DNA of 64,000 nucleotides. Source: Siphonodentalium dalli (taxonomy: Eukaryota > Mollusca > Scaphopoda > Gadilida > Siphonodentaliidae). The notes beneath the pieces are model-generated. The model had not been told where the DNA came from. It saw only the letters and a program-made list of their open reading frames with translations, and did not search any database. The position numbers were made by a program, and so were the translations under genes. Each line of letters begins with the position of its first letter. The first letter of the stretch is position 1. Positions 11,162-21,558 of this stretch are shown in pieces. The stretch spans positions 165,224,394-165,288,393 of the forward strand of contig CP136069.1 of assembly GCA_032622095.1 (NCBI GenBank), in the 5' to 3' direction.

Positions 11162-11604
11162 CAAGGCTGCAAATTGTGTGTCTGACATTTGAGAATGAGG
11201 TCTCCAGAGGGTGAATTTAGTTATGCTATCCCACACATCGGTCTAGCATCACCAAATTCACCCTCTGGGTGCCTCATTCTGCTTAGGCATCAACTGCTTT
11301 GGGAGACCTAAGATCAGATTGAAGTTCCCCAGTTGAAGTTGGTGATGTTCACCCATTATTCACCTAGATTATGTATTTTATCTTCTGAAAATTAGGGGAT
11401 GTAGATACTGAACAGAAGCGAAAAAGTAACTAAAAATAATGTTAATTTGAGACTATAGATACTTCCTAGAAGATGAGGCCTAAGCAGAATGAGGTCCCAG
11501 AGGTAGAATTTAGTGATGCTAGCCCGCTGTGTGGGGTAACATCATTAAATTCACCCTCTGGGGACCTCATTCTGCAAATGGCAGGCACCCTATATGCAGG
11601 CTTG
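11162..11604. mobile_element. Family H foldback element, long form (H5)
   Basis: Starts CAAGGCTGCAAATTGTGTGT and ends TATATGCAGGCTTG. The inner module contains GATTGAAGTTCCCCAGTTGA and GTTAATTTGAGACTATAGAT, shared with H7 and H10. Flanks GATGTATC and AATCTATC are a plausible decayed 8-bp duplication. Confidence 0.75.
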
Positions 11605-11641
11605 AATCTATCTCTTCATATCAAGATTCCTGGATATAAAG

Positions 11642-12265
11642 TACAGTAACGCCCTAAATAATCGACACCTTAACCCTTTACCCAACAGAAGGGCCATGTG
11701 CCAATGCATTCTCTTATATATGCGAGTCGACCATAGGTCGCCTCGCATATATAAGAGAATGCATTGGCTTAACACATTAAAAATTATAAATTTGTTAAAG
11801 AATGTAAGAAAAAAGTGTAAAAAGTATTAAAAAAAGATTTATTTTAGGCCAATACATTCTCTTATATATGCGAGGCGACCTATGGTCGACTCGCATATAT
11901 AAGAGAATGCATTGGCACAGGGTATAACTGTAACCATCACAATGTGGTTAATGAGCCGGTTCCAATGATATCCATATTTGTATGGTTTTATTGAGACAGA
12001 CCCAAGATAATTTAGGCTGTTGAAGCTTTATTTGGCCGGTTTTGGCCGGTTTGTTGGGTAAAGGGTTAACCACAGCAGAATTATGGGTAATTTTTCAGGA
12101 TTTACTCGGAAATATGGCTTGTTGTCATTCATCGGAAAGCTCTCAGTGAGAGCTTTCCGATGAATGGCAACAACTTGCCAACAAGCTATATTTCCGACTA
12201 AATCCTGAAAAATTACCCATAATTCTGCTGTGGTTAAGGAGTCGATTATGAAGGGCGTTACTGTA
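11642..12265. mobile_element. Family A MITE interrupted by a B MITE
   Basis: The left 28 bp (TACAGTAACGCCCTAAATAA...) and the right part from 12066 together form a normal A element. The interruption falls exactly at the TTAA present in the A terminal region (CTCCTTAACCACAG in intact copies). Confidence 0.9.
11674..12065. mobile_element. Family B TTAA MITE, full length (B1), nested in A
   Basis: It is 392 bp between TTAA at 11670-11673 and 12066-12069. Ends CCCTTTACCCAACA and TGTTGGGTAAAGGG are inverted repeats. Two internal palindromes share GCATTCTCTTATATATGCGA and are separated by an A/T spacer. CCC..GGG termini abutting TTAA fit the piggyBac superfamily. Non-coding, so it depends on a transposase elsewhere. 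Confidence 0.9.
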
Positions 12266-12880
12266 ATTATGTTACAAATAGTTATGAATCAAGAACAGCT
12301 GTCCGGAAAAGCTTCTATGATTAATTTATTTAGAATTTCTTATCATATATTCTTGCGACAGTTTTAGGGGCTATTTTAAAAACAGAAATCTCGCGATAAC
12401 ATTGAGAGCGATAACATTTTAGCGCGTACCTGGAGCATATGCCAAGGTGGAGCAAGAACCAGCCTAGAAGTTTCAATTGGGAGAAGTCACTTATCCCTGT
12501 TTTGTTATTAAGGAGAAGCGGACTGTAATCAAGGAAAAATAACAATGGATGAAGTTCAGTTTACACCTCAACATCACCATTCTATGATCCAATAAGTATT
12601 ATGCAATACAAGAGCCCATTTATCATGCCATTACAAATAAATATAATATTAATAGACTATACATGTATATTGATGACTGTCCTCCTATCACCCCCTAATG
12701 AGTAAGTACGCAATTATAATAATTAAGTAATTACACATTGACATGAGCTTGGACCCAATAGACCATGACTTTTGACCTGACTTATTATCAAGCCTTGACA
12801 TAACAAACATAAAAAATAACCTTTTCATTTGTTGCGATATATTGGCACAATACTTGCCTCTGGTTGAATCTTTTACAATA
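12266..12880. other. Unique intergenic or intronic sequence
   Basis: No repeats or coding signal supported. If stomatin's 5' exons lie further upstream, this is intron. Confidence 0.4.
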
Positions 12881-12888
12881 TAGCAATA

Positions 12889-13160
12889 CAAGCCTTGAAA
12901 TAGTGTGCCTGTCATTTGCAGAATGAGGTCCCCGGAGGGTGAATTTAGTGATGCTACCCCACATAGCAGGCTAGCATCACCAAATTCACCCTCTGGGGAC
13001 CTCATTCTGCTTACACCTCAGCAGAATGAGGTTCCCAGAGGGTGAATTTGGTGATGCTAGCCCGCTATGCGGGGTAGCATCACTAAATTCACCCTCTGTG
13101 GACCTCATTCTGCAAATGACAGACACTCTGCAAATGACAGACACACTATTTCAAGTCTTG
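12889..13160. mobile_element. Family H element with 8-bp target duplication (H6)
   Basis: CAAGCCTTGAAATAGTGTGC to TATTTCAAGTCTTG. Flanks TAGCAATA (12881-12888) and TAGCAATG (13161-13168) match at 7 of 8 positions. It carries a small duplication near the right end (ACAGACACTCTGCAAATG). Confidence 0.85.
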
Positions 13161-13341
13161 TAGCAATGTACTTAGTTATTGCTGTTCATGAATTTTACGA
13201 TTGCTTTCTTATTAAATTTTCTGCTTGTAACCAGATATGTAACATGAAAGTGGTTGTAAAACGCATATTTGCAGTGTAATTCTTGGCAATTAACCATATA
13301 TGTGTTGCTTTAATTTCAATGGACTTTGCTTTCTATTACAG

Positions 13342-13420
13342 CAAGGATGTGAGACTGCCGCAGCAGCTACAGAGAGCTATGGCCGCCGAGGCTGAGGCAT
13401 CCAGGGAGGCGAGAGCTAAA
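13342..13420 (+). CDS. Stomatin (band 7/SPFH) internal coding exon
   Basis: This exon encodes a stretch reading KDVRLPQQLQRAMAAEAEAS then REARAK, the highly conserved segment just after the SPFH/band 7 domain of stomatins, where the C-terminal helix begins. Stomatins are monotopic membrane proteins that oligomerise at the inner leaflet, bind cholesterol and modulate ion channels and transporters. The exon has a pyrimidine-rich acceptor (ttctattacag) ending at 13341 and a consensus donor GTAAGT at 13421. It opens with one base completing a split codon (phase 1 boundary) and ends on a full codon (phase 0), which joins in frame with the exon at 15777. Exons for the hairpin membrane segment and most of the SPFH domain are not recognisable upstream and must lie beyond a long repeat-filled intron or outside the window. 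Stomatin versus a close stomatin-like paralogue cannot be separated from this piece alone. Confidence 0.9.
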
Positions 13421-14090
13421 GTAAGTTATACGGAGAAAAACCTGTTCAGATCTGGTCCAGTCTTTCGATTATTTTATGAGCTCTCAGATCTGTCTTTTGA
13501 GATTTAACAACACAGCTCATATTGATCAAGGGAGTGATATTTTATTATCTGGTTATAAAACTTGGAGAGTAATCAAAGGGGATATAAGGCATTCGCAGTG
13601 GGTAATTGTGAAAAAAATTAAAGTTTGCACAACCATCGTCACTAAGAATAAAATGGAAAAATAGATCTACTTTGTTCTTATTATTATAATTGATAACTAT
13701 TCAATGACGAAACATCGCATGTTTAAACCTTTGTTACTGTTACAGTGAGAGACTGAAAGTAATTTTATCAACTAACATTACCAAATTTAATTGCAAATGA
13801 AATGTTTAAGGTTGGAAATCCATGTGTTTATGATATATTTTTCATTTCTCTGATCTTCTATAGACCTTCATGATTTGATCAGAATTTGCTCAAATGTTTG
13901 TTGATAAAATGGCTGGCTCTGTAGTCAGTAATGTTTACATAACAAATGTTTTAACCCATGATGTCCCTCAAAGTCTATCTGTTTTGGCATGTTCTTAGTG
14001 ATGACGGTTGTACAAAACTTTCTGATTTTTCACATTTACCCATTGCGAATGCCTTATATCCCTTTAAATAATACATATTACTGTGGTATC

Positions 14091-14526
14091 CAAGTCTGCA
14101 AATACTGTGTCTGACATTTGCCGACTGAGGTCCCCAGAGGATGAATTTAGTGATGTTATCCTGCACACCGGTTAGCATCACTAAATTCACCCTCTGGGGA
14201 CCACATTCTGCTTAGGCCTCATCTTCTGGGAAGTAACTATAGTCTCAAATTAACATTGTTTTTAGTTACTTTTACCCTTCTGGGAAGTTTCTATATCCCC
14301 TAATTTTCAGAAGATAAAATGCTGAATCGAGATGACAAATGGGTGAAACTTCAACTGGGGAAATTCAATCTGATCCTAGGTCTCCCATAGCAGTTGAGGC
14401 CTAAGCAGAATGAGGTTTCCAGAGGGTGAATTTGGTGATGCTAGCCTGCTGTGTGGGATAGCGTCATTAAATTCACCCTCTGGAGACCTCAATCTGCAAA
14501 TGTCAGACACACTAAATTTAGACTTG
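14091..14526. mobile_element. Family H foldback element, long form (H7), in stomatin intron
   Basis: Starts CAAGTCTGCAAATACTGTGT and ends AAATTTAGACTTG. It contains the long-form inner inverted module with TTAACATTGTTTTTAGTTAC and CAGATTGAAG-like blocks. No clear target duplication. Confidence 0.75.
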
Positions 14527-14817
14527 CTTTCCCCACAGTACGACATCACCGCCCACGTTCCACATAACTCTCTTTCAAAAAGTTAAAATGTTGATATTAG
14601 TCCTGTCCCTATACATTTATAAATCCTTAATGAGTTGGAGGCTATCGACTGAATCCTGAATATAACTGCAATTTCCAGTTCCTATAGTAAAGTTCAATTT
14701 GAAATCTGATCTTCACAAAAGAATTCTCCTCACACCAGTTCCTACATGTCAGGATCAATACTATCATTTGCATAATAAAACAGATAGGACACCCAGGGCA
14801 TCAATGCATAAGTTATT

Positions 14818-15250
14818 GTCCCCCGACGTTTCCGTCGGAGGACTATAGAAATGACCCTCGTCCGTCCGTCCGTCCGAGATTGGGTACCTTCATGGTGTAA
14901 TCAACTCCTCCTACAGTTTTAAACGTAGAGATTTTAAACTCTGGGATATTGTTCCTAACATGTTGGTGATTTGCAACATCTATATAGCTAATCAAAAATA
15001 TAATTTTTTCCATATTTTTGGGGGGTATTCGACTTAGAAAATTTGGAACATTTTTGCCTTTTGGATGAGATTGGGTACCTTCATGGTGTAATCAACTCCT
15101 CCTACAGTTTTAAATGTAGAGATTTGAAACTCTGGGATATTGTTCCTAACATGTTGGTGATTTGCAACATCTATATACTGTATAACATTGTTGCAAATAG
15201 TATCCTTCTAACAAATCCAATCATGAAGTTTACCACTCGAGTCGGGGGAC
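14818..15250. repeat. Family F hairpin-headed element in stomatin intron
   Basis: The head GTCCCCCGACGTTTCCGTCG folds with GGAGGAC and is followed by CGTCCGTCCGTCCGTCC. Two direct units about 191 bp apart share GATTGGGTACCTTCATGGTG (14878 and 15069) and AACATGTTGGTGATTTGCAA. It ends GAGTCGGGGGAC, inverted relative to the start. Same plan as family E with unrelated sequence. Confidence 0.75.
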
Positions 15251-15776
15251 ATGTGGTCTGCGACCTTTTATTTAAATCAGCGCCTGTCCCATTACACATG
15301 AATTGAGTATAGAGACTCGCCTGTAATATTAGAGTAATGATGCAACAAATGGCTTCAAGAATATACAAAACGTAAGTCGCGAAAAGGTAAGCTGGTAAAT
15401 TCAACTCAGAAATTTAATAGCATGTGATAAACACCCACTGCATATGGTGCCTATTTGGAGAGACAATAGAACACACCCGACATCTCATTAGCGACACTTA
15501 CGAACAAGACTTGTCTATTTACTTCCTGGTTACAGGCGACAATTTAAACAAATCTGATCTCAAATCTCAACAAAAACATGTTCCCAGTTTATTCAACCGA
15601 ATAAGTTGATAATACAATGTTTTGGAGCTTCCTCTTTCAAATGGTATATAATATGGCATATATCTTATATAAAAATATCTGGGGGTTTCGAAAATGAAGT
15701 GGGCCTTTAACAATTAGCTAGTTAACATAATTATCACTAAAAATCACTTTAACAAAACTTTCATATAATTCTGCAG
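15251..15776. other. Intron sequence, unique
   Basis: Nothing beyond the acceptor region is recognised. AATGGTATATAAT-like strings near 15640 resemble 5110. Confidence 0.4.
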
Positions 15777-15965
15777 GTATTGGCAGCAGAGGGTGAACAT
15801 CAGGCATCGCGAGCTCTGAAGGAGGCCGCCAACATCATACAAGAGTCACCAGCTGCCTTACAACTCCGATATCTTCAGACACTGAACTCGATTGCAGCAG
15901 AGAAAAACTCTACCATTATTTTCCCGCTCCCAATAGATTTCTTGTCATCATTTGGTCGGCGATAA
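15777..15965 (+). CDS. Stomatin last coding exon (C-terminus)
   Basis: The exon follows a good acceptor (ataattctgcag) and starts in phase 0, matching the donor at 13421. It reads [20 protein letters not shown], continues through [20 protein letters not shown], and ends [19 protein letters not shown] before a TAA stop at 15963-15965. These are stomatin C-terminal signatures: the [13 protein letters not shown] amphipathic helix, the [13 protein letters not shown] oligomerisation segment and the hydrophobic STI(I/V)FPLPID motif linked in the family to oligomer and lipid-raft association. It ends at the place expected of metazoan stomatins, with only a short unique tail. Both exons are intact, with no frameshift or premature stop, so the gene looks functional here. 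No clear AATAAA follows closely; the 3' UTR probably lies in about 15966-16110, before SINE and MITE sequence begins. Confidence 0.92.
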   Translation, partial: VLAAEGEHQASRALKEAANIIQESPAALQLRYLQTLNSIAAEKNSTIIFPLPIDFLSSFGRR

Positions 15966-16111
15966 GATGTTAGTCTGTTGAGCTGAACACAACTATGCCT
16001 TTGTTTCTGGTAACGGTTAATAATAACGGTAAAAAAGAATGATTATGGACCAAAGATGTTGTTGTTTTGTTTTAAAAACGTAACACATGTATTTCAATAT
16101 TACATGCACAT

Positions 16112-16178
16112 CGTTTGGTCGACTGGTTAGACTGCTTGACGAGTAATGTCAAGGTCATGTTCGAATCCCGACAATTGA
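16112..16178 (+). repeat. tRNA-like SINE head
   Basis: TGGTCGACTGGTTAGAC resembles a pol III A box and GTTCGAATCCC, about 35 bases later, is a canonical B box. The acceptor stem does not pair, so this is a tRNA-derived SINE remnant and not a tRNA gene. It is cut off by the TTAA element at 16186. Confidence 0.55.
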
Positions 16179-16189
16179 CTGTCATTTAA

Positions 16190-16594
16190 CTCTTTCTATA
16201 CTGAATGGATTCTCACCCACAGTTATAAAAGAATAAATTGGAATGGTCTATTATTCATTTGGAGGGGTGTTTGGGATAAATTAACAGACGACAGTCAGAA
16301 GAAAAGATAATACAAGTGCTGAAGGATACATATTCTTTGGTGGGAAATGTTCAGATAATAAATTCAACAAACGACTTGTGCCAAATGCATTCTCTTATAT
16401 ATGCGAGTCTCCCATAGAGAGCCTCGCATATATAAGACAATGCAATGGCCTAACAATATTTACCTTGACCTTGTAAGCCAGTGCATTTTTTCTTATATAT
16501 GTGAGGCTCTCTATGGGAGACTTGCATATATTTCGAGAATGCACTGGCATAGGATTTTTAATTCTGCACCAATGCAGCTCCCGTCATGAAAGAG
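16190..16594. mobile_element. Chimeric D/C TTAA MITE
   Basis: TTAA at 16186-16189 and 16595-16598. The left half matches D (CTCTTTCTATACTGAATGGA, ACAAGTGCT, TTCAACAAACGAC). The right half carries the C palindromes (GCATTCTCTTATATATGCGA, CTCCCATAGAGAGCCTC) and the C end (GCAGCTCCCGTCATGAAAGAG). Either a recombinant or a C element lodged in D. Confidence 0.7.
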
Positions 16595-16667
16595 TTAAGT
16601 GGCAAACCAGAGAGGGTAGGTTGTTACCAGAAACACAGTCAATGTGTTGTTCAGCCTTGTTGTCATG

Positions 16668-16884
16668 TACAGTAATGCTCTAATTAATCGACTCCTTAAA
16701 CACAGCAGAATTATGGGTAACTTTTCAGGATTTAGTCGGAAATATGGCTTGTTGCCATTCATCGGAAAGCTCTCAGGGAGAGCTTTCCGATGAATGGCAA
16801 CAAGCCATATTTCCGACTAAATCCTGAAAAGTTACCCATAATTCTGCTGTGTTTAAGGAGTTGATTAATTAGAGCATTACTGTA
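16668..16884. mobile_element. Family A foldback MITE, complete
   Basis: TACAGTAATGCTCTAATTAA to the inverted AGAGCATTACTGTA. The arms match almost perfectly around CTCTCAGGGAGAG. Confidence 0.88.
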
Positions 16885-16947
16885 TGTTACCCCTGTTAAG
16901 GAGGTATGCCTCAAATACAAGTCCCTGTAAATAACATTGAAATTCAC

Positions 16948-17570
16948 CAGGTCAGGCACATCCACAATTTAATTATTATAGTTATATTCAACTATAATAG
17001 TTAACTTCGGCCCGTGATGGTGGACCAGGGTTCAAATCCCACCCAATCCCCAAAAAATTTGCACTGTTTAAAAAACCCATGCGGCTTCGAAAATTGGCGC
17101 CTTGTGTGTTATATATTCCCAGACATGTACAAAGGGCAACACACGACATGTTTCGGAGACTAGTACAATAACATGCAGCTGTGTCAAATATCTATCATAT
17201 ATATAATAGTTAAATTTGACAGTGCAAAATCCACTACTTCACTGTTTTTGTGGAAAGTATGGGCGCAGCTACATTGTTGCACTCTAAGCACTGCTGAAGT
17301 ATCCAGTATCCAGATCAAATTCGTAAAGCAATGTTTTAAAAATATTTAGACCAATTTCATGTTAATTGACATCGTTATCATATGCTTCATGACTAATTAT
17401 TTGCATGGGCATGTTATTTTGTCGCAAAAACAAAAGATTGTACCAGTTTAGTACGACACTGTTTTAAAATAATTTTTTGCAAAATATATTATTTGGTTAT
17501 GCCTCTTTTATCAAATTCTCAAAACGGCAATATCATTATTCATAGGTAAAACCAGGGTGTGCTTGACCTG
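16948..17570. mobile_element. Family J element with 5-bp target duplication, SINE inserted
   Basis: Ends CAGGTCAGGCACATCC and GGGTGTGCTTGACCTG are imperfect inverted repeats. TTCAC flanks both sides (16943-16947 and 17571-17575). The interior aligns with both ends of the large J at 22740-26216. No coding capacity; superfamily not assigned. Confidence 0.75.
17005..17202 (+). mobile_element. Family K SINE (5'-truncated) with 11-bp target duplication
   Basis: Flanked by ATAATAGTTAA at 16994-17004 and 17203-17213. It holds a B box (GGTTCAAATCCC) and a core with CATGTTTCGGAGAC and ATAACATGC, shared with the copy at 46 kb. The A-box half is lost. Inserted into J, so younger than it. Confidence 0.8.
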
Positions 17571-17697
17571 TTCACACATGGCAGAATTAATCTTGTGCAG
17601 CATAACTCATCTCTATATTTTTTCTATGTCATCATTTCTTTTATGCTTTTCGTCTTTCTTTGAAAAAGATTATTGTGCCTTGAACCGAAGATCTTAA

Positions 17698-17966
17698 CCC
17701 TTCCATGGCTGGAGCTTCCTGAAATTTTGCGAAAACCCTGTGCCAATGCATTCTCTTATATATGCGAGTCTCCCCTGGCATAGGGAGCCTCGCATATATA
17801 ACATAATACATTGGCCTAACAATATTTACCTTTACTTGCTAAGCCAGTGCATTCTCGTATATATGCGAGGCTCCCTATGGGAGACTCGCATATATAAGAG
17901 AATACACTGACAAAGGATCTTTAATGCTGCACCAGCGCAGCTCCCGTCATCAACCCCATGAAAGGG
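17698..17966. mobile_element. Family C TTAA MITE (C1)
   Basis: TTAA at 17694-17697 and 17967-17970. Starts CCCTTCCATGGCTGGAGCTT and ends CCCATGAAAGGG, with two palindromes of the GCATTCTCTTATATATGCGA type. The core matches B but the centre reads CTCCCTATGGGAG instead of GTCGACC..GGTCG, and the ends differ. Confidence 0.85.
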
Positions 17967-17970
17967 TTAA

Positions 17971-18737
17971 CCATTCAGGGATGGGAGATATTGATTATGT
18001 CGCGATATGATGCGTATATGATACGTTATATATCTAGATGTGGTCAGTGGTCTAGATCATATGCTGAAATCCTTACAAGCCAATAAAGAAATATTTTGAT
18101 TGGAATATTGAAACGAAGTATGAGATATAAGTTTGAAGGTGTCCAAAAACCCTAATAAAAGAGTTAAAGGGAATCGAAGCCTTTGAATTGGGTTCGTGTG
18201 AATTGACATAAATTTCATCAAGTCTCAAACAATTAATTATTATTAATAACTTTCGAATAATGAGAATTTTTTCACATATCAAAACCATTGTTATGTAAGC
18301 ATTACTTTTATGGTGGAATGAACGATAAAAGTCCAATTAGTCCAATAAGATACCAAAGATTAACCAAACTTGATGGTAAACATTGGAAAAGGTCAAAGCA
18401 TTGAAAAATATTCTGAATATCATATTCAGACTAAAATATTTGAACTTGCTACACAATTAGTGATTTTTGTTGACAAATCAGTGTCCATTTTTTGTTTACA
18501 TAAGAATGGTTTCAACTCATGAAAGTTTGTTATGGGAGAACTATCAATAATGAATATAAGAACAAAGTTTATCAATTTCTGCATCTTCTTCTTAGTGGTT
18601 ACGTTTTTAATGACCTCTCATATATTTTGTACATTTACTGACTGTGAGTGCCTTGTGTCCCTTTAAAGTCTGATCATAGTGCCATTGACACCATTCCATC
18701 TTACATTATTAAACGATATGGGAGCTGCCTTCCCTGA
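17971..18737. other. Unique AT-rich sequence
   Basis: No element or gene identified. Confidence 0.4.
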
Positions 18738-18882
18738 CAAGCCTGAATTTAGTAGTGTGTTTGACATTTGCAGAATGAAGTCCCCAGAGGGTGAATTTAG
18801 TGATGCTATCCTGCAGAGTGTCACTAAATTAACCCTCTGGTGACCTCATTCTGTAAATGTCAGACACACCAATTTCAGGCTG
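18738..18882. mobile_element. Family H element, short form (H8)
   Basis: CAAGCCTGAATTTAGTAGTG to AATTTCAGGCTG, with arms of the GGTGAATTTAGTGATGCTAT type. Flanks TTCCCTGA and TACCTGAA are weakly similar. Confidence 0.7.
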
Positions 18883-19920
18883 TACCTGAATAAATCATTC
18901 ATTTTGGTTGATTTTCATGAATTCTCCCTCTCCCTTTATAAACATGGAAGATTTCCTGGGTATTTTTAATTTTCACACCTTCCCAAATTGCTGTACAAGA
19001 TTAATTCTGCCCATTTGCTGTACTATATTAACATTAAATTTGTTATGCATGCCTGGCATTCTTGGAAAAGTTTGAAAGATTATCAGCAGTTCAAAATTTA
19101 AAGATCCCCTATCCAATTTGACACAATAAAACCACAATCTGTTTGTTTTCTACCCCAGAAAATAATTAGATCGAACCCATGAGCCCATTAATATGAGGTA
19201 CTAATGGCCAGATATCTGCTTTCAAACGGGAAAGTTTTATCACGATTTGAAATTTTTGTTAGCTTAGAAAAAATTCCTATGAATGTCTTTTATAAAGAGC
19301 GTCCCTGCTGCTGTCGCCCAAAAGTGGTAGATCATAAAGAGCATTCTCAATGATGCACTTATGTGATAGTTTTCGACGTATTACTTATAAATGATTGTGT
19401 GGTTTTTTAACGTTGTCTGTGTCATACGATTGATGGTGACTGCAGTTATTTATTAAGTTTCTTTTGCCTGGTTAGCCAAAAGTTGTCATAGGAACTGTTT
19501 TACTAACTTGATGTCAAATTGGATCAGGCATCTTAATGCTGGCATCAAATACCACATTATCACTTGATTGTGACATCAGATCCAGACCAGATCAAGAATT
19601 GTATTTCATGATTGTACACGTTCATAAAAATAGGTCTATGGGTGTCCCAGCTCCAATGCTGCTGGGCATATGAGAATTGTTAAAATTGTTGTTGGAATCG
19701 ACGTAAAAATAAAATTTTCTCAACACTTGAATCTGTATTTGACTATGACAGGGCCAGTTATTTCATGTCTTGTTTACAAAGATATATTAACATTTGTGCT
19801 GTAAACTTACACACCAGTGTCCTTATATACATATATACATGTTAGTTTCATTTCAAATAAAGAATCTTCCTTGGGTAACAGCTTTAGAATAAAGCTGCTG
19901 ACATCATTTTAATTCAAATT
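18883..19920. other. 1 kb unique sequence
   Basis: No gene or known repeat; mild similarity to GTCAAATTGGATCAGGCATC-type blocks only internally. Confidence 0.4.
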
Positions 19921-19983
19921 TTAAAGATGTAATCAAGTTTCCGGACCTCCACTTACAACACAAACATAACTAATTTAATTTAA

Positions 19984-20225
19984 CCCCTTTCATGACGGGA
20001 ACTGCGCTGGTGCAGTAATAAGGATCCTGTGCCAGTGCATTCTCTTATAGGGAGCCTTGCATATATAAGAGAATGCACTGGCTTACATTGGTCAATGTTT
20101 AAAATATTCTTAGGCCAATGTATTCTCTTATATATGTGAGGCTCCCTATGGGAGACTCATAATATATAAGAGAATGCATGGCACAGGGTTTTCGAAAGTT
20201 TCAGGAAGTTCCAGTCATGGAAGGG
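19984..20225. mobile_element. Family C TTAA MITE (C2), flanks duplicated
   Basis: TTAA at 19980-19983 and 20226-20229. Ends CCCCTTTCATGACGGGAACT and TCCAGTCATGGAAGGG; both palindromes present. Flanking DNA TTAAAGATGT...CCGGACCTCCACTTACAACA (19921-19975) is repeated in diverged form directly after the element (20226-20287). Confidence 0.8.
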
Positions 20226-20367
20226 TTAAAGATGTATTCAGGGTTCCAGACCTCAAGTTACAACAACAACTTCAAATATCTAATTTTTTGTGTCCCTCTA
20301 GAGCATCAAAACGATATGAAATAAATGCATATTCATTCTTAAATTGATGTTACACCAAAATCAGCCC

Positions 20368-20812
20368 CAAGTCTGACTTAATGTGCCTGTAATTTGCAGA
20401 ATGAGGTCCCCAGAGGGTGAATTTAGTGATGCTATCCCTCATAGCGGGCTAGCATCACTAAATTCACCCTCTGCGAACCTCATTCTGCATGGCCTCATCT
20501 GCTATGTGAGACATAGACTCAGATTGAAGTTCCCAAATGGTGACTATGTGATGTACACCCATTGGGAACCTCGATTATGCAATGTGTCGTCTGCCAATTT
20601 GGAGAAACTAAACTAAAAAAGAAATAGAATCTATGTGAAGTTTCTATAGAAATTTAATAATAAATAACCTTTCCTCAGAAGATGAGGACAAAGCAGAATG
20701 AGTTCCCCAGAGGGTGAATTTAGTGATGCTAACTCACTATGCTGGATAGTGTCCCTAAATTCACCCTCTGGGGACCTCATTCTGCAAATGACAGGACACT
20801 AGAATCAGGCCC
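20368..20812. mobile_element. Family H element, long form (H9)
   Basis: Contains TTTGCAGAATGAGGTCCCCA, the CGGGCTAGCATCACTAAATT arm and the same extra module as H2 (CAGATTGAAGTTCCCAAATG), then a second pair of arms ending near AGAATCAGGC. Confidence 0.75.
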
Positions 20813-21102
20813 ACAAGTGGAAACAGTTGTCTTGTAAATGTAACTGTCAGATGCACATAAATGGATTTTTGTGAATATTGATTATTTTAACATGTACATG
20901 TATTGGTATATTATCATATCTATCATTGTTTTGTTTCAGTTCAGTTGCGAAGTAACATCTTTTGTATCTTCATAATATTCTAGCTCATTATTATTAGCTC
21001 ATTCAGATCATAATAAACTAATCCAGTTTTATTGTAGCTCATGAAACTACCTTATTAAGTTTGGTACAAGGATTTCTGTTCGCAATTACAAGAGAACACA
21101 TA

Positions 21103-21320
21103 TACAGTAATGCTCTAAATAATCGACTCCTTAACCACACCATAATTATGGGTAACTTTTCAGGATTTAGTCGGAAATATGGCTTGTTGCCATTCATTGG
21201 AAAGCTCTCAGTGTAGAGCTTTCCCATGAATGGCAACAAGGCATATTTCCGACTAAATCCTGAAAAGTTAACCATAATTCATCTGTGGTTAAGGAGTCGA
21301 TTATTTAGAGCATTACTGTA
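21103..21320. mobile_element. Family A foldback MITE, complete
   Basis: TACAGTAATGCTCTAAATAA to TTTAGAGCATTACTGTA; a few mismatches between arms (CCATGAATGG, AAGGCATATT). Confidence 0.85.
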
Positions 21321-21558
21321 CTTTTATGTGACAGGGGTAAAAAATGTTCCCCATTCCCAATGGGAAATAGTCAGGTTTATACGCAAGTTTTCACCCCGAG
21401 ACCAGAGTCTCCCAAATTACAAAAGGTCTCTTATTTTGTGAATAAAAGGCGGGACTTTCCCTTCTCTGTGTGAATTTTACAATGAAAATTCTTGTTACTA
21501 TGTTCTCTATTTATTTCTATTTATATCCATGGAATTGTTGTATACTGTTGGGCACATG

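Larger units (their letters stand above)
13421..15776 (+). other. Stomatin last intron (2,356 bp) with repeat insertions
   Basis: A GT..AG intron between the two stomatin exons. It contains a long H foldback element (about 14091-14526) and a complete F element (about 14818-15250). Otherwise it is AT-rich unique sequence with no coding signal that I could find. Confidence 0.8.

Noticed and set aside
16112-16178. Functional tRNA gene
   Set aside because: A- and B-box-like motifs are present but acceptor and anticodon stems do not pair and a SINE-like context follows.
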